In this document: positions 1 through 11,484 of the stretch, in pieces | How positions within the stretch are numbered: the first letter of the stretch is position 1 | How the letters are laid out: the number at the start of each line of letters is the position of its first letter | Source of the DNA: Ariolimax columbianus | Lineage: Eukaryota > Mollusca > Gastropoda > Stylommatophora > Arionidae | Length of the DNA stretch: 64,000 bases | Direction of reading: 5' to 3' | NCBI GenBank assembly: GCA_036924085.1 | Contig: JAVGWX010000011.1 | Location: 17,547,608-17,611,607 of the forward strand | The notes under the pieces: generated by a model | The model's database searches: none | What the model saw: only the letters and a program-made list of their open reading frames with translations | Told to the model about the DNA's origin: nothing | Position numbers and translations under genes: made by a program

Positions 1-300
1 CAAATAATCTTATCCATTCCCCTTCATAAACTTGGCGTTCTGTCTGTCTGCTTTCGTCACTATACAGTTCATCCCTCATATATTCACATCTATACCTATC
101 ATAAACTTGACGGACTCTCTCAGTTAGGTATCTCCTCACCAAATAAATCTTCCCGCAAATAATCACATCTATTTCCCTCATAAACTTGATGGTCTCTCTC
201 AGGCTCCGCCTGCTCTCTCCACCAAACAGTTCCTCCCTCAAATAATGACATCTATTTTCCTCATAAAATTGGCGGTCTCTGTCATGCACAGCCTACCCTC
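1..300. repeat. Imperfect ~80-bp tandem repeat
   Basis: The phrase CATAAACTTG or a near match recurs at about 25, 100, 179 and 262, each time followed by a CTCTCTC-like stretch and preceded by a CCCTCAAATAATCACATCTA-like stretch. Spacing is roughly 75-83 bp and copies are diverged. The array may continue left of the window. I see no coding potential and cannot assign it to a family. Confidence 0.7.
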
Positions 301-499
301 CTGACCATACACTTTCTCCCTCCTCTACGCTTCAGACGGACCATACTTTCTCCCCAGCTACTCTCATTTAGTCAGAAGACATGAAAGACATGAACTGTTT
401 GCGTGCCTCTCTTACACGTGCAATCGTCGTCTATGTAGTTCATTTTTATTTCGTTGAAAACACGATAGTAAAAGGCGTCGATGTATGATTCTTCGACAT

Positions 500-775
500 G
501 GCTTGCCTTGGCTTCGTTCGTTATCAATCTCCCGCTTCAAAACCCTGAAAGGGCTTAAGTAGCAGAATGTAGTCCAGAGAATGGAATGCGTTGTATCGTA
601 ATTTACATCTTGACTGCGATATTTGCACCTTTCGGTTAAACACATCCGACTTCAGCAAGCATTTTTTGAGTACCGGGTTATCATTCCATTTTTCCGTTCC
701 CTTCTCCTTAGCCAGTCTGCCCTGCACTTCAGCCTGTTATCCAGGATCACCACATGGAGGTGTAGAAGGGTCTTG
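500..775 (-). repeat. Dispersed repeat, uninterrupted copy
   Basis: The reverse complement of this stretch matches 46076-46164 followed by 46822-46986 on the plus strand. Shared phrases include GGTGATCCTGGATAACA, CAGACTGGCTAAGGA, TAACCCGGTACTC and GGTGCAAATATCGCAG. The copy at 46 kb is split by a retrotransposon, so this copy represents the empty site. Short minus-strand open frames overlap it, but I recognise no protein. It is a dispersed repeat of unknown class. Confidence 0.75.
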
Positions 776-779
776 ACAG

Positions 780-1200
780 GACAAGAGAACATATCTCACT
801 AAATTCAAACATTATTACGTTTAAATGAAGCATACACTTATCAGGTCTGCAGATATTCCAGTCTATTTGAAATAACCAAATATTTCTGCACCTACTTATA
901 ATTTTTTTCCGTTGTACTATGAGAGAACACGCGTCGAAATGAAATCATGAACTCCAACTGTGTACAAATAATAGCGACCGATGTAGCCAAGTAAAATGAA
1001 TGTGTTGGTGTCATGGAAGACGTAAACACAAAACAAGATGGCTGCTACGTGTTCGGACAGTTCCAATTATCGCTCCTGGAGGTTCCACGGAGAAAGAATA
1101 AGTATTCAATTTGCAGATGATCACGCCATCAACAGATACATTTAGAGATCATTACAAGAACTACTCGCCAAGATCAAGGACACAGCCAATGCATTTGGTA
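780..1200. other. No feature seen
   Basis: AT-rich sequence with no recognisable gene, RNA or repeat. Confidence 0.5.
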
Positions 1201-1224
1201 TGAAGATAATAGATATTAAAACAA

Positions 1225-1756
1225 CTTACTTACTTACTTACTTAGTCGCTCCTCCTTCTACCGTGAGGTGTAGAGGTTTGCCAAAGAGAACGCCACACTG
1301 CTCTATCCGCCGTCTTTTTCCTGGCCTCTTTCCAATCCAGCCCTCTATCACTTAGGGACTGTCGTATGTTGTCTTCCCAACGTACTTTGGGACGTCCTCT
1401 GGGTCTGCGTCCTTGACTTTTGATCTCCCATGACCGCTTTGGTATCCGATCTTCTTCCATTCTACAGACATGGCCAAACCACTGTAGTTGGGACTGCTCC
1501 ACTCGTGTCTGCAGGGGTTGAACTTCAAGATTGCTACGTATTGTCTGGTTACGGATCTTGTCCCTTTTCGTCACCTGAACCGCCTTTCTTAGGTACCTCA
1601 TTTCTGAAGTTTGTAATTGCCTTTCTTGGGCTGTAGTAATTGCCCATGACTCACATCCATATGTCAGGACAGGCACATAGGTCGAGCGGTATACATCCAT
1701 CTTTGTTTTCCTGCTTATTTCTCTTCTACTGAGGAAACCTCTATTTATTGCGCTAG
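1225..1756 (-). pseudogene. LINE fragment: reverse-transcriptase C-terminal tail
   Basis: The minus strand encodes (open frame 1242-1787) the region downstream of the RT palm of a non-LTR retrotransposon. It shows the LTYGCESWAITT block, the QLQWFGHVCRM block and the GRPKVRWEDNI block, followed by a DRAVWRSLW-like end. These are hallmarks of the C-terminal tail of RTE/CR1-type elements often labelled craniofacial development protein 2-like. The RT catalytic core is missing, so this is a 5'-truncated copy. Its 3' end carries a tetranucleotide tail, (TTAC)n on the plus strand just left of 1240. A possible 8-bp duplication, TAAAACAA, lies at 1217-1224 and 1757-1764. A second copy of the same family is at 38613-39089. 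Confidence 0.85.
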
Positions 1757-1807
1757 TAAAACAAAAGCAATGATAATAGCCAATCAAACATGCTGATTAA
1801 ATATCAG

Positions 1808-2412
1808 CATCGAGGAACAGATCATAGAGCAAATGCAGAGGTTTTCATATTTGGACCGAGCTATTACACACGATGCCCGCTGCGAAGATGATATTTAACC
1901 TGATCAAAATAGCAACGACAAAAAAAGACGTTCCATAAAAAAAAAAAGTATAATAATAAAGAACATGAATACTGAGCCCGAGAAAAGAATAATTACAACA
2001 CATATTTGGCATATCGCATTGTACGGTTCTGAAAAATGGACAACAACATCATGAAAAGACATATTATTTTGAGATGTGGTGCTATCGCAGGATACAGGGA
2101 GTAAGCAGGACAGAAATAAGGTCAAACAAAAAGGTGCTTAAAGATATAAGGTCCAATAGACAACTAATGACGTGTATACAGATAAGCAGATTGTCTTGTT
2201 TGGTCATACCATGAGGTATGGGGGATTACTTTTGAAAATACTAGAACGCAAAGTTCAGGTGAAAAGAAAAGGTCGCCCAAGAAACACTTACATCACACAG
2301 GTGTGCAAGAACATCGGCTGCAGACTTACACTGAGCTGAAGAGATCTGCTGAGAACAGGACAGTGGCGTGACTTGGTCCGACGACTTCAACATCAGTCGC
2401 CCGACTGGTTAA
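1808..2412 (+). pseudogene. Decayed LINE reverse-transcriptase tail
   Basis: Read across frames on the plus strand, this stretch gives an FSYLDRAITHDARCEDDI-like block, then LYGSEKWT, then EMWCYRRIQGVSRTEIRSN, then KRKGRPRNTYITQV, ending with GQWRDLVRRL. That is the usual order in the C-terminal tail of non-LTR retrotransposons, after the RT palm domain. Several frameshifts and stops make it a pseudogene. It abuts the minus-strand LINE fragment on its left. Its final ~59 bases are the seed of the minisatellite that follows, since the first repeat unit is still readable as the end of this tail. Confidence 0.75.
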
Positions 2413-3418
2413 CATAGGATAGCGGCGTGACATGATCAGATTACTTCAACACGAGTCTCCGGACTGACTAACATAGGTCAGTGACATACATGACATGGTC
2501 AGAAGACGTCAACACCAGACTACGGATTAACTAACAGAGGACAGTGGCGTGACATGATCATAATATTTCATCCCCAGTATCCGGACTGACCTACAGAGGA
2601 CAGTGGCGTGAAATAATCAGAAGACTTCAACACCAGTCTCTTGATTGACTAACAGAAGACAGTGGCGTGACATGATCAGAATACTTCAACAGCAGTCTCC
2701 GGACAGACTAACAGAATGCAGTGGCGTGACATGATCAGAAGACTTCAACACCAGTCTCGGGATAGACTAACAGAATGCAGTGGCGTGACATGATCAGAAG
2801 ACTTCAACACCAGTCTCGGGATAGACTAACAGAGGACAGTGGCGTGACATGATCAGAAGACTTCAACACCAGTCTCCGGACAGACTAACATAATATAGTG
2901 GCATGACATGATCAGAAGACTTCAGCACCAGTCTCTGGACAGACTAACATAATATAGTGGCATGACATGATCAGAAGACTTCAACACCAGTCTCTGGACA
3001 GACTAACATAATATAGTGGCATGACATGATCAGAAGACTTCAACACCAGTCTCCGGACAGACTAGCAGAAGACAGTGGCGTGACATGATCAGAAGACTTC
3101 AGCACCAGTCTCGGGATAGACTAACAGAAGACAGTGGCCTGACATGATCAGAAGACTTCAGCACCAGTCTCCGGACAGACTAGCAGAAGACAGTGGCCTG
3201 ACATGATCAGAAGACTTCAGCACCAGTCTCGGGATAGACTAACAGAAGACAGTGGCCTGACATGATCAGAAGACTTCAGCACCAGTCTCCGGACAGACTA
3301 GCAGAAGACAGTGGCCTGACATGATCAGAAGACTTCAGCACCAGTCTCGGGATAGACTAACAGAAGACAGTGGCGTGTCATTATCAGAAGACTTCAGCAC
3401 CAGTCTCCGGACTAATTA
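2350..3418. repeat. 59-bp minisatellite (~18 units)
   Basis: Tandem units of about 59 bp share GACATGATCAGAAGACTTCA, CACCAGTCTC and AGACAGTGGC. For example, ACAGAATGCA recurs at 2711 and 2770. The first unit overlaps the end of the LINE tail at its left. Between about 3060 and 3360 two variants alternate regularly (CTCCGGACAGACTAGC and CTCGGGATAGACTAAC), giving a ~118-bp higher-order unit repeated about three times. This suggests recent expansion by unequal exchange. No coding role is apparent. Confidence 0.92.
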
Positions 3419-3419
3419 A

Positions 3420-4320
3420 CCAATTAATGTTGATGATGTTCCATCGTGTGCAAGTGTTAGGTAATGTCCGCGTGTGTTGGACCTGTATTGCATATTCGGT
3501 AGGAACAAATGAGTATTTTCACTTATATTCTAAGCAGAATAATACATAGTAATTGTTAGATAACTATCAGTTTGTGTATGCTATGTCTTCGTTACTATAT
3601 CTAAGACTTCGTGCCAATCAACGTCCGAGCTTTATTGCAATTAAATGCATACTACATACTACACATTACATACTACATACTACAAACTTATCGCTGTCAG
3701 CTAGGAACAGCTCGATACTCACGTCAGACAACTTTCTTAGGAAAACACATCTGACTTAACTGCAGCCATTCAGGTAGGATGGGAACAGACAACTGTTAAG
3801 GAAGCAGCCCCAAACAAGCGCATTATGAAAACAAATGCACTAGGCCTATTAGGCAGAACATTGGGCAACATAATACGTGTCTTTTTATTCGTTATCTCAT
3901 GATTGTTTTTCTCTTATTCTCCTTCTTCCTCTTCTTGTGTTCCCTGATTGATTTTGCAAGTCAAACAAGGTCCTTTAATAAACTCGACAGTTGCATGGAT
4001 ATCCTCTCTAGCTTCATACAGCTTAACGCTTCTTGTTTATTCATTTGAGCATTGTATCTTCCTAAATTAGCTATTCAAACAGCAGTTCTATTAATCATGC
4101 TCTGAAGTTTGTTCGCACAGTCTACACGCGCACAGTGAAGCAGACATACGTTCTCCAGCTAGACTTATGGGACCCCACTTGCTTCTTTACTTAGTCTAGC
4201 CCCTGTATTAGGTCGTGTGGTTTTAGTGACACTGGGAGTAGTATTACCGTCGGCTCAACTCCTGGGATCATTGGGGGAACACAAGCTCTCCTACCTGGGT
4301 AAGGTAGGATAACATTTGGA
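3420..4320. other. Non-coding; short CATACTA repeat at 3645-3690
   Basis: No gene recognised. A short run of TACTACATAC/CATTACATAC-like units lies at about 3645-3690. The rest is AT-rich with no recognisable element. Confidence 0.5.
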
Positions 4321-4329
4321 AAAAATAAT

Positions 4330-4945
4330 AACAGAGAAATGAAGAAATTGAATACGTGGATTACTTTAAATACTTCGGACATGTGATACCACACGATGGG
4401 GACAGGGCAAGGGAAATAATGAGACGATTGTCCATAGCGATGCAGAAACTGAATAGTATGCACAATGTGTGGCACAATACTAACACAGCATTAAAATAGA
4501 AGATCTTAAGAACATGCGTTTTCCAGGTGGCAATGTACCGATGCGAGCATGGGCCATCACACAAATATTAAGAAAGAGAATCGGGGCTTTCGAGACAAAA
4601 TGTTACAGAAGAATCCTCAAGATACATTGAATAAAGAAATTAACAAATAACGCAATCATGCAAGATATGAGTGTCGAAGAGAACTGGCTTATAAACCACG
4701 TTATGTCTCGGAAACTGATGTTTTTCAGCCACATCAAACACCATGGAGGACTGGAAAAAGCAATTCTGGGGGGGCACTGTTCCAGGAAGACGAGGAAGAG
4801 GCCGATCAATGCGTAGATGGACGCACGACACGAATGACACTCCAAACATGAACATGGGGCAGGCGGGTAGATTGATTGCCGATCGAGATTCCTAACGAAT
4901 GGCTGTGATGAGAGCCACGTTCTGCGAAGGCCATGCTACATGATG
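4330..4945 (+). pseudogene. Decayed LINE reverse-transcriptase tail with ATG-repeat end
   Basis: The plus strand, read across frames, gives IEYVDYFKYFGHVIPHDG, then REIMRRLSIAMQKLNSM, later GRRGRGRSMRRW and NMGQAGRLIADRDS, ending in RATFCEGHAT and a stop. This order is typical of the post-RT tail of non-LTR retrotransposons. It is followed at once by a short TGATGATGATG run that may be the remnant 3' microsatellite tail. Stops and frameshifts throughout make it inactive. The lineage is not resolved from this part alone. Confidence 0.75.
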
Positions 4946-4949
4946 ATGA

Positions 4950-5862
4950 TGCTAGTGGATAATGTGGAAGACCTACGTGTGGTGAAATCCATAACAGCAA
5001 GTTATGTAGACATGTACAGCTGGGTCAAGCAGATAGTTTAATAACGGGAATCTCTCGGTACATTTGCTGTGAGAAACTTTCTTTCTACATCTGTGAAATT
5101 TATATCTCTCGCATCCCTTCGCAAAGGTCAAGATCTTGCTGGGTGTGTAATAATCTTCTGGATTTTAAAGAAAGCTCTTGAATCAATATCTCATATTCGA
5201 ACGAATCTGTCAAGAGTTGTACATCAGCAGGCATTGCTCGCGGGATCATTGAGGCCTGCAATATCTCCAACCTCGGCATTGTAGACGCTGTTGCGAAGAT
5301 AAAATAATAATAATTGTGAAAATAATAAAAAAATAAAATTATAATAATAATAATAATAGTGTTTATAATAAATATAGTTATAAATAAATAATAGTAACTG
5401 TTATTATTATTTTAAGAATTATAGTAACATTAATTGCAATAATAATAATAATAGTAGCAGTAGAAAAGTTATTATTCTATTAATAATAATTTTGTTTCTG
5501 CGTTCATTTTCAATCTCCCGCCCTGCTTTGCAAATAGCAGGTTGTTGTTGCATCAGAGACTGTATTATGTCTTTTTGGAGACTGAACATCTGGCTGAGTA
5601 GATGCAGCAGTTCAGACCACAGGGGACGTGGTTTCAAAACCTCAGCAACCCATCAAAGCCCGCCGGCTCCTCTTGGTGCAAAGGCCATTGACAACATCCC
5701 GCCAGCATACATGGTCCTTGTCTGCTCTGTCAAGGTGTAGTCATTTCATCTTATTTCTTTCTCCCCTACAATTCTCTGTGTATTTTTGGATCTACTTCTC
5801 TCTCCCTTCCATTGAGGATTACATGTAAGAGCATGTCAGGCCATATTGAACGGTGCGTTCCT
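4950..5862. other. Non-coding, AT-rich; AAT-type microsatellite at 5300-5480
   Basis: Between about 5300 and 5480 the sequence is dominated by AAT/TTA trinucleotide runs. The remainder holds no recognisable gene. A stretch near 5600-5720 is more GC-rich but I cannot name it. Confidence 0.55.
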
Positions 5863-5874
5863 CAGCGAATGTCC
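5863..5874. repeat. Target-site duplication, left (CAGCGAATGTCC)
   Basis: This 12-bp sequence recurs at 8650-8661 and immediately bounds the GAA tail and the 5'-truncated end of the retrotransposon between them. Confidence 0.9.
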
Positions 5875-8649
5875 TTCTTCTTCTTCTTCTTCTTCTTCTT
5901 AGTACGCAGTCAGACAGTAACCATTATTTTTTCGAAAAAGCGGCGGTCATCCTGAGGCTGTCGACACTGCCATAGAGCTTGTCTTGCAGTTCCACTGGTG
6001 ATGGCCACATCTGCTCTCTCTGATCCTCGTATGTCGGGCAGTTCTGCAGCAGATGTTCCGCGGTCATTTTACCAGTACCGCACGGGCATTCGTCGGTACC
6101 ACCTATCTTCAATTTGTTGAATAGGTGGTACCTCAGTCTATTGTGGCCAGTGCGAAGTCTGAAGACAACGACCTGCTCTCTTCGGTTCAGCTGGTAATAG
6201 GCATCGTTTTTGGTGTAACCAGTATGTTCGGTTTCCCATTTGGTCATGTATCTGGCTTTGATAAGCCGTTTTGACTCTTCGTACGTCATACTAGTATCTG
6301 TTTGTGGTAGTCTTGCACCTTCTTTTGCCAGTATGTCTGCCTCCTCGTTGCCTTGGATGTTGCAGTGTGATGGGACCCACTGTACCACTACCCTTTTTGG
6401 TGCGGACTGCTAGCACAGTTTGCAGAGTGCTGCTCTTAAGTCATTAAGCTCAGTGTTTTTCTGGCTTTTTAGCTCTGTGACTACGGCGAGAGCATCCGTA
6501 AGCAGGACTATATGGCTTTCATTTTCATTGTGTGTCACCATTTCTTCCACTGCCGCCCTCAGTGCCTCTGCCTCTGCTCTGAAATTGCTTGTGTACTTAC
6601 CAGTAGCGAATGACAGTGTTATTTTTCTGCCATTTGGTAGGTTCAGGAATGCTCCTGCCCCTCCGTTCTGTGTGGTGTTTGTTACAGAACCGTCGGTGTA
6701 TGCATGGGTCCAGTCCATGCTTGGGTAGCTTTTCGCTATGAAGCTTAGGGTAGTATCTCTCCTTTCTTTTTCAGTCTGGCAGTTTTTGTTTGCAATACCT
6801 GGTATATTTTCTACCACCTCTGGAAATATATCCTGCCTCCAGGTAGGTTTTCGTACAGTAGTGATGGGTTTTGGTGTTGTTAGTGCGTTTATGGGATCTT
6901 CGTGCATCTTTGCTTTGGCTATTTCTGCAAAGTTTCTCCGCTTTAGTTTCCCATTTCCCAAATTGTTTAGTCTCTGGTGAATTGGATGGTCGGTCAGTCT
7001 TCGGAGTTTCTCTGACTGCAGCTGGGCTCTGCAGTCTCTTATATTGGTCATGGATTGCAGTTTTGTAATCTTTTCAAGTTCTACAATTGGCGTTGACTTC
7101 ATGCCTCCTGTTATAATTCTCATGGCTTGGTTTTGAAGTTTGCTAACTTTATCGAAGTTCGCCTTCGCTGATGTTGTCCATTCCGCAATGCCATACTCGA
7201 GAACTGGTCTCACTCTTCCAGTGTAACGTTTCTTTAGTATGCCTTCGTCTGCTCCCCAGCTTGTGCCAGCAAGTTTCCTCATGATTGCCATTCTTTCTCT
7301 GGCTTTCATTCGGTTTCTCTCAATCTGACTTTTCCATGTCATGCGCCGATCAAATGTGACTTCCAGATAGTTTGGGTTGTCGTTTGGCTGCAGGCATTTG
7401 CCATTTAGACTTAATTTGGTATTTTGGGGTTTTAATGAAAGCGAGAATATTGTGCATGTGGTTTTCTTCTCGTTTATTTTGACCAGCCATGAGTTCGCCC
7501 ACTCTTCCAGCGATGTTAGGGCCGTCTGCATCCGATTTCTTGCTATGGTGAGATTCTTTTCAGAGGTCCACATAGCCAGATCGTCTGCAAACATTGAGCT
7601 ATGGACTCTTCTTGGTATATTCTCTGTAATATCGTTTATATATACCAGGAAGAGTGTGGGTGACAGTACTCCCCCTTGGGGTACTCCCTGCTCGAGTGTC
7701 ACTTTTTTGCTCATCTGCCCTTGCACTTGGACTCTGGCCGTTCTTTGTTTGAGGTAGTGGTTGATCCACTTGTACATTTTCCCACAAACTTCACTTCTTC
7801 TTAGCTTGACTCTAAGTCCGTCTTTCCAGACTTTGTCAAATGCCCTTTCCAGATCCACCCAAACAGCTACTGTGTGTTTCTGTGCCTGGTAGGCATCTTC
7901 TATCTCCTGGGCTATGAGGATGACCTGGTCCTCAGTGGATCTGTGCTGTCTAAAGCCGGCTTGCTGTGGAATTAGTATTCGTTTTTCTTCCAGATGCCAA
8001 ATCAGTCTGGTGTTTATCATCCGTTCCATCAGCTTGCCGACACAGCTCAGTAGGCTGATATGCCTGTATCCATTTGGATCTGTTTTGTCCTTTCCTGTTT
8101 TTGGTACTGGTACCAGTATTGCGTCTTTCCATGCCTGGGGTACAATTCCCCTATTCCAGCTTTGGTTCAGGACCGATAGCAGTTTCCTCTTCGCTTTTTG
8201 GCACAGCCCCATCAGCATTTCGTTTGTTATCCCGTCTTTTCCGGGAGATTTCCTTTTCTTTAATGTTCTCATAGCCTCTTCCATTTCGCGCATTGTTAAT
8301 TTGGCCATCATGTGCTCTTCAGGTGCCGTATTCATGTTGTCGTGCCCCTTTAGCTCTTCGCTAATGTCTGTATGCTTATCTGCAGGGACCTCGATGTGGT
8401 TTGCTCTGGCATAGTGATCGACAAAGGCGTTTGCGGCTTTCTTACCTGTGATCAAGTTCTCGCCCTGCTTGATTGTAATTTGTTTATTTGACGGGGTTTC
8501 GTCGTTCATGGCTCTGACTAGCTTCCATAGCTTGTTCCCGTCTTTGTCCAGGTTTAGGCTTTCCGTTTTATTTTTCCAGCTTTCTCTTGCTGTTTGCTTA
8601 ATAGTGTGTTTGTATTCGCCGTTGCGGCTTTGAGGGCGATGTTTGCCTC
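5875..8649 (-). mobile_element. I-group (Nimb/Ingi-like) non-LTR retrotransposon, 5'-truncated
   Basis: This is a minus-strand copy of the same family as the large element at 31.7-35.7 kb, truncated at the point equivalent to about 32914 there. The 3' end is a GAA/AAG microsatellite (TTC run at 5875-5900 on the plus strand). A 12-bp duplication, CAGCGAATGTCC, flanks it. Domain order on the minus strand is RT, RNase H, then a C-terminal Cys/His finger, which points to the I-group rather than Jockey or CR1. The endonuclease domain is lost by truncation. Confidence 0.93.
5924..8509 (-). pseudogene. RT-RNase H polyprotein remnant of the I-group element
   Basis: The frame runs from 8509 to 6410 and, after one in-frame TAG, from 6388 to 5924. 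RT motifs are present: VWVDLERAFDKV (catalytic Asp), EQGVPQGGVLSP and FADDLAMW (Asp pair). The RNase H domain shows AYTDGS, AEAEAL and LLTDALAV, with the last motif HCNIQGNEEAD lying beyond the stop. The C-terminus has CPCGTGKMTAEHLLQNC, a CCHC-like finger. The break is a CAG-to-TAG change next to the RNase H end, and a one-base deletion lies near the truncated start. Identity to the copy at 32747-35497 is high by eye, so it is a young but dead copy. Confidence 0.93.
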
Positions 8650-8661
8650 CAGCGAATGTCC
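8650..8661. repeat. Target-site duplication, right (CAGCGAATGTCC)
   Basis: This matches 5863-5874 and marks the 5'-truncated end of the minus-strand element. Confidence 0.9.
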
Positions 8662-8791
8662 AATTCAGTCCAATTTATTTGCTTAATTTGTTGTTTCAGT
8701 TGATGTTGGCTCCTTTCCCATAGTTCTTCATTTTTCACCTTGTCCTGTCACTTTATGCCCATAATACTTCCTAGGCATTTGTTAACGAATG

Positions 8792-8795
8792 ATGG
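8792..8795. repeat. 4-bp target-site duplication ATGG, left
   Basis: ATGG directly precedes the first LTR and recurs at 23309-23312 directly after the last LTR. It indicates one integration event for the whole array. Confidence 0.7.
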
Positions 8796-9733
8796 TGTAA
8801 CAGACCCTCTGCTTGCCCTGGCCGTGATCTAACTTAGAACCATTCTCACACTCATCCACATCATCATGACCATACTCAGTAAATGACATATCACACATCA
8901 GGTGGCATATTTATTAAATCATACTCATATCATAGAATGAGTAGAGGAATTACAAACACAATATAATACATATCTTAACTAAACATTCTACTAAAACGGG
9001 AATTGTAAGCATTAGCTATTGATGGAATTCCCAACTATCTAAAAAACCCAGTTCTATTGCCTTGCATTTGCATCACACACACATCGCCTTAACTGCGTCT
9101 TCAACACACCTTATCAAATACTCTTCCTCACTGAAATCCCCTCAGGCGGGCGATCTCGACATAGCTCGCTCACAATGTGTCCTTGCTTACAAACACACTT
9201 TCAGATTATCCATTAATGCAAAACTCACACACCTATTTGAGCGATCCTGTTCTATCACTAAACATTCGTCCATCAGTCTACCAATCGCTCCTCTATCTAA
9301 GTCGGTGAGTTAAACATACTATCCACATTCAGTCTCTCTCTCTCCCATACAGCCTCTCTCTATCTAGCCTCTCCATCTCTCATCCAGCCCCCGAGCTAAA
9401 CTTTGCCTCGAGTTATATATCCTCAAGCAAGGCCAGAGCTTGACCAATCGATCTCAGGTATGGTCATCTTCAATTCCAATTGGAACGAAACACTTTGCAC
9501 ACCTGTCACTCATTCTCTCGCAGCAAGCCCCGTTGCCAATTTCGTCTGTCAATCAATCTCCCCCTACCAAAATCGGAAGGCCAGTGGTCAGTTTCTACCT
9601 GTCCACATTCCTTAACCCAACTCTGTTCTCCTTTGCTGAGATAGTGAGTGACCTTGACATGCATTCATGTAGCTTTAAGCTTTAACATGTTCAGGCATCC
9701 TAAACTCCCCTTGCTCCGGCGGGAACTGTTACA
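8796..9733 (-). repeat. LTR 1 (3' LTR of unit 1 in coding orientation)
   Basis: The LTR is 938 bp with inverted ends TGTAACAG/CTGTTACA. Read on the minus strand it has a TATATAA-type box at about 9413-9419 and an AATAAA at about 8920-8925, roughly 125 bp before its 3' end. That layout fits U3-R-U5. A CT-rich stretch lies near 9335-9390. Small plus-strand open frames inside it are not believed to be genes. Confidence 0.9.
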
Positions 9734-11484
9734 TTACCTCCCTAAACTACAGACCGAAACATGGATGGTCATTTTTTTCATCTGGCAATTGACCACCATT
9801 TTCGTCTCTACTATCCAAAATGTAAACACTACTCCTGTTTACAACTTCACTCACATCGTACATGCATAAAAAGACATGTCATTTGATACATATAAACTTT
9901 TTGTAATACATACACAATCAATACAAGCAGAAGAAAAACACTGTGGCTGGGCGTTTTTACAACACAAACCACCACTTTTACATCGTTTTGCAGTCAAATA
10001 CACCAAAGTCTGTCCCTGCGGGACCTTGAACTCATCAAAACAGAAACACCTTAAGGAATTCTCCTTACTCATTTGAGGTCAACATACCTCGCCCTGTTTC
10101 CCGTGCCTTCCTCTAAGGACACGAACCTTCATTGTTACACTCGACCAGTTCAGGTCAATTTTCTCAGGCGGTCTCATTACACGCCTGGCCGACGATTCAC
10201 TTCATACTAACTCCTGTGAGGCCACGAATTTACGTGGGTTATCCTCAGGCTAGTTGTCACTGTCTTTCTTGACAGCTATCCCCTCTCAAAGAAAACAGCA
10301 AAATTCTTTATGTTTCCCACAAAAACGATATTTGACAACATATGTCATAGTCAATATTAAAACTTCTGATCAATGTAGTCTTCTCTGCAAAGACTCCACA
10401 TACATGTGATTCTGGAACTCGTGGTGACTTGTGCTTGCGGAGGCCTACAGTCTGGATGAGATATACTGCTCTGTAGATCACCTAAATAACCTGTATCAAA
10501 TACCTGTAAACATGATGATTCAACAACAACAAAAAAAACAACAACAAAATAAAAAAAAAAAATTCAATGCATACTATATCGACCATACAACCCATTAAAA
10601 ATGCAAGTAATACCATTAGTCAAAACCCAAACACCAAATGCAAATGTCAAAATATTTGCACACAAAAACATGATCAAATGCCATCAACCTTCACTCCTGC
10701 TCGTGCCCCACAGATGAGCACCTGTTAATGCCCCCTTCAAAAGATACTAAACTGTGACTAAGTTCTAACTTAATCAGGTACTAAACTATGTCCCTAAACT
10801 ATGACTAAGTTGTAACTTAATCAGATACTAAACTATGTCACTAAACTATGACTAAGTTCTAATTTAATCAGATACTAAACTATGTCACTAAATCAGATAC
10901 TAAACTATGTCACTAAACTATGACTAAGTTCTAACTTAATCAGATACTAAACTATGTCTGAGTCAAAAGTCAAAAACCGAATCGTCCACCTGTCGAATTA
11001 CGTCATGCTGTAACCCTACTAGTCCAGGTGCAGTCTTTGTCCCGAGGAATCAAAACCGAGTGTTGTGATCTAACTATTTCACCGTTGTTTCCCCAAATTC
11101 CCCGCATCAAAGCTACCTGGTCAGATATTAACCGAAACATCGCGTCCACGTGTTACCCTGAGTCGCGTAATCATTACCTGGCGAATCCAGCTATCCTGCG
11201 TCTCTTGTCCGTTCTGTCCGTTTCTCTGGTCGGAAATGTCCCTTTGATCTCGGTCAGTCTTCGCTTCAGACTGACCGTCCGCTCATTGTCTGGCGTGCAC
11301 TTCAGACAACGAATTCAAAGGAATTTTTAACATCTGGTCATTCCTCCATCTCTATACCCTACCCCCTAATTATCCAAATCTCCGTTTCCCAAGGATAACG
11401 GTAGATGAAACAAATTTTATGCAAATGCATACATCAACTGGAGTTCCACATGATAGCCCATGTGTGTAAGTACTCCACACGACT
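9734..11484 (-). other. Unit 1 internal region 3' of the ORF; purine-rich tract at 9734-9745
   Basis: About 1.75 kb lies between the ORF and the downstream LTR in coding orientation, where pol would be expected. I find no RT, RNase H or integrase motif on either strand. On the minus strand the sequence abutting the LTR reads AGGGAGGTAA, a plausible polypurine tract. An A-rich CAA/AAC run lies at about 10521-10561. The same region recurs at 14259-16009 and 18784-20534. Confidence 0.75.
10741..10960. repeat. Internal tandem repeat of unit 1 (ACTAAACTATG-type)
   Basis: Phrases AGATACTAAACTATGTCACT and AACTATGACTAAGTTCTAA recur four to five times with spacing of roughly 50-60 bp and some deletions. 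The function is unknown. It lies in the non-coding 3' part of the internal region. Confidence 0.85.

Noticed and set aside
9062..9869. Plus-strand open frames in the LTRs and their repeats at 4525-bp spacing
   Set aside because: They lie within LTR or non-coding internal sequence, opposite to the coding orientation, and show no domain. Their threefold recurrence comes from the tandem array.
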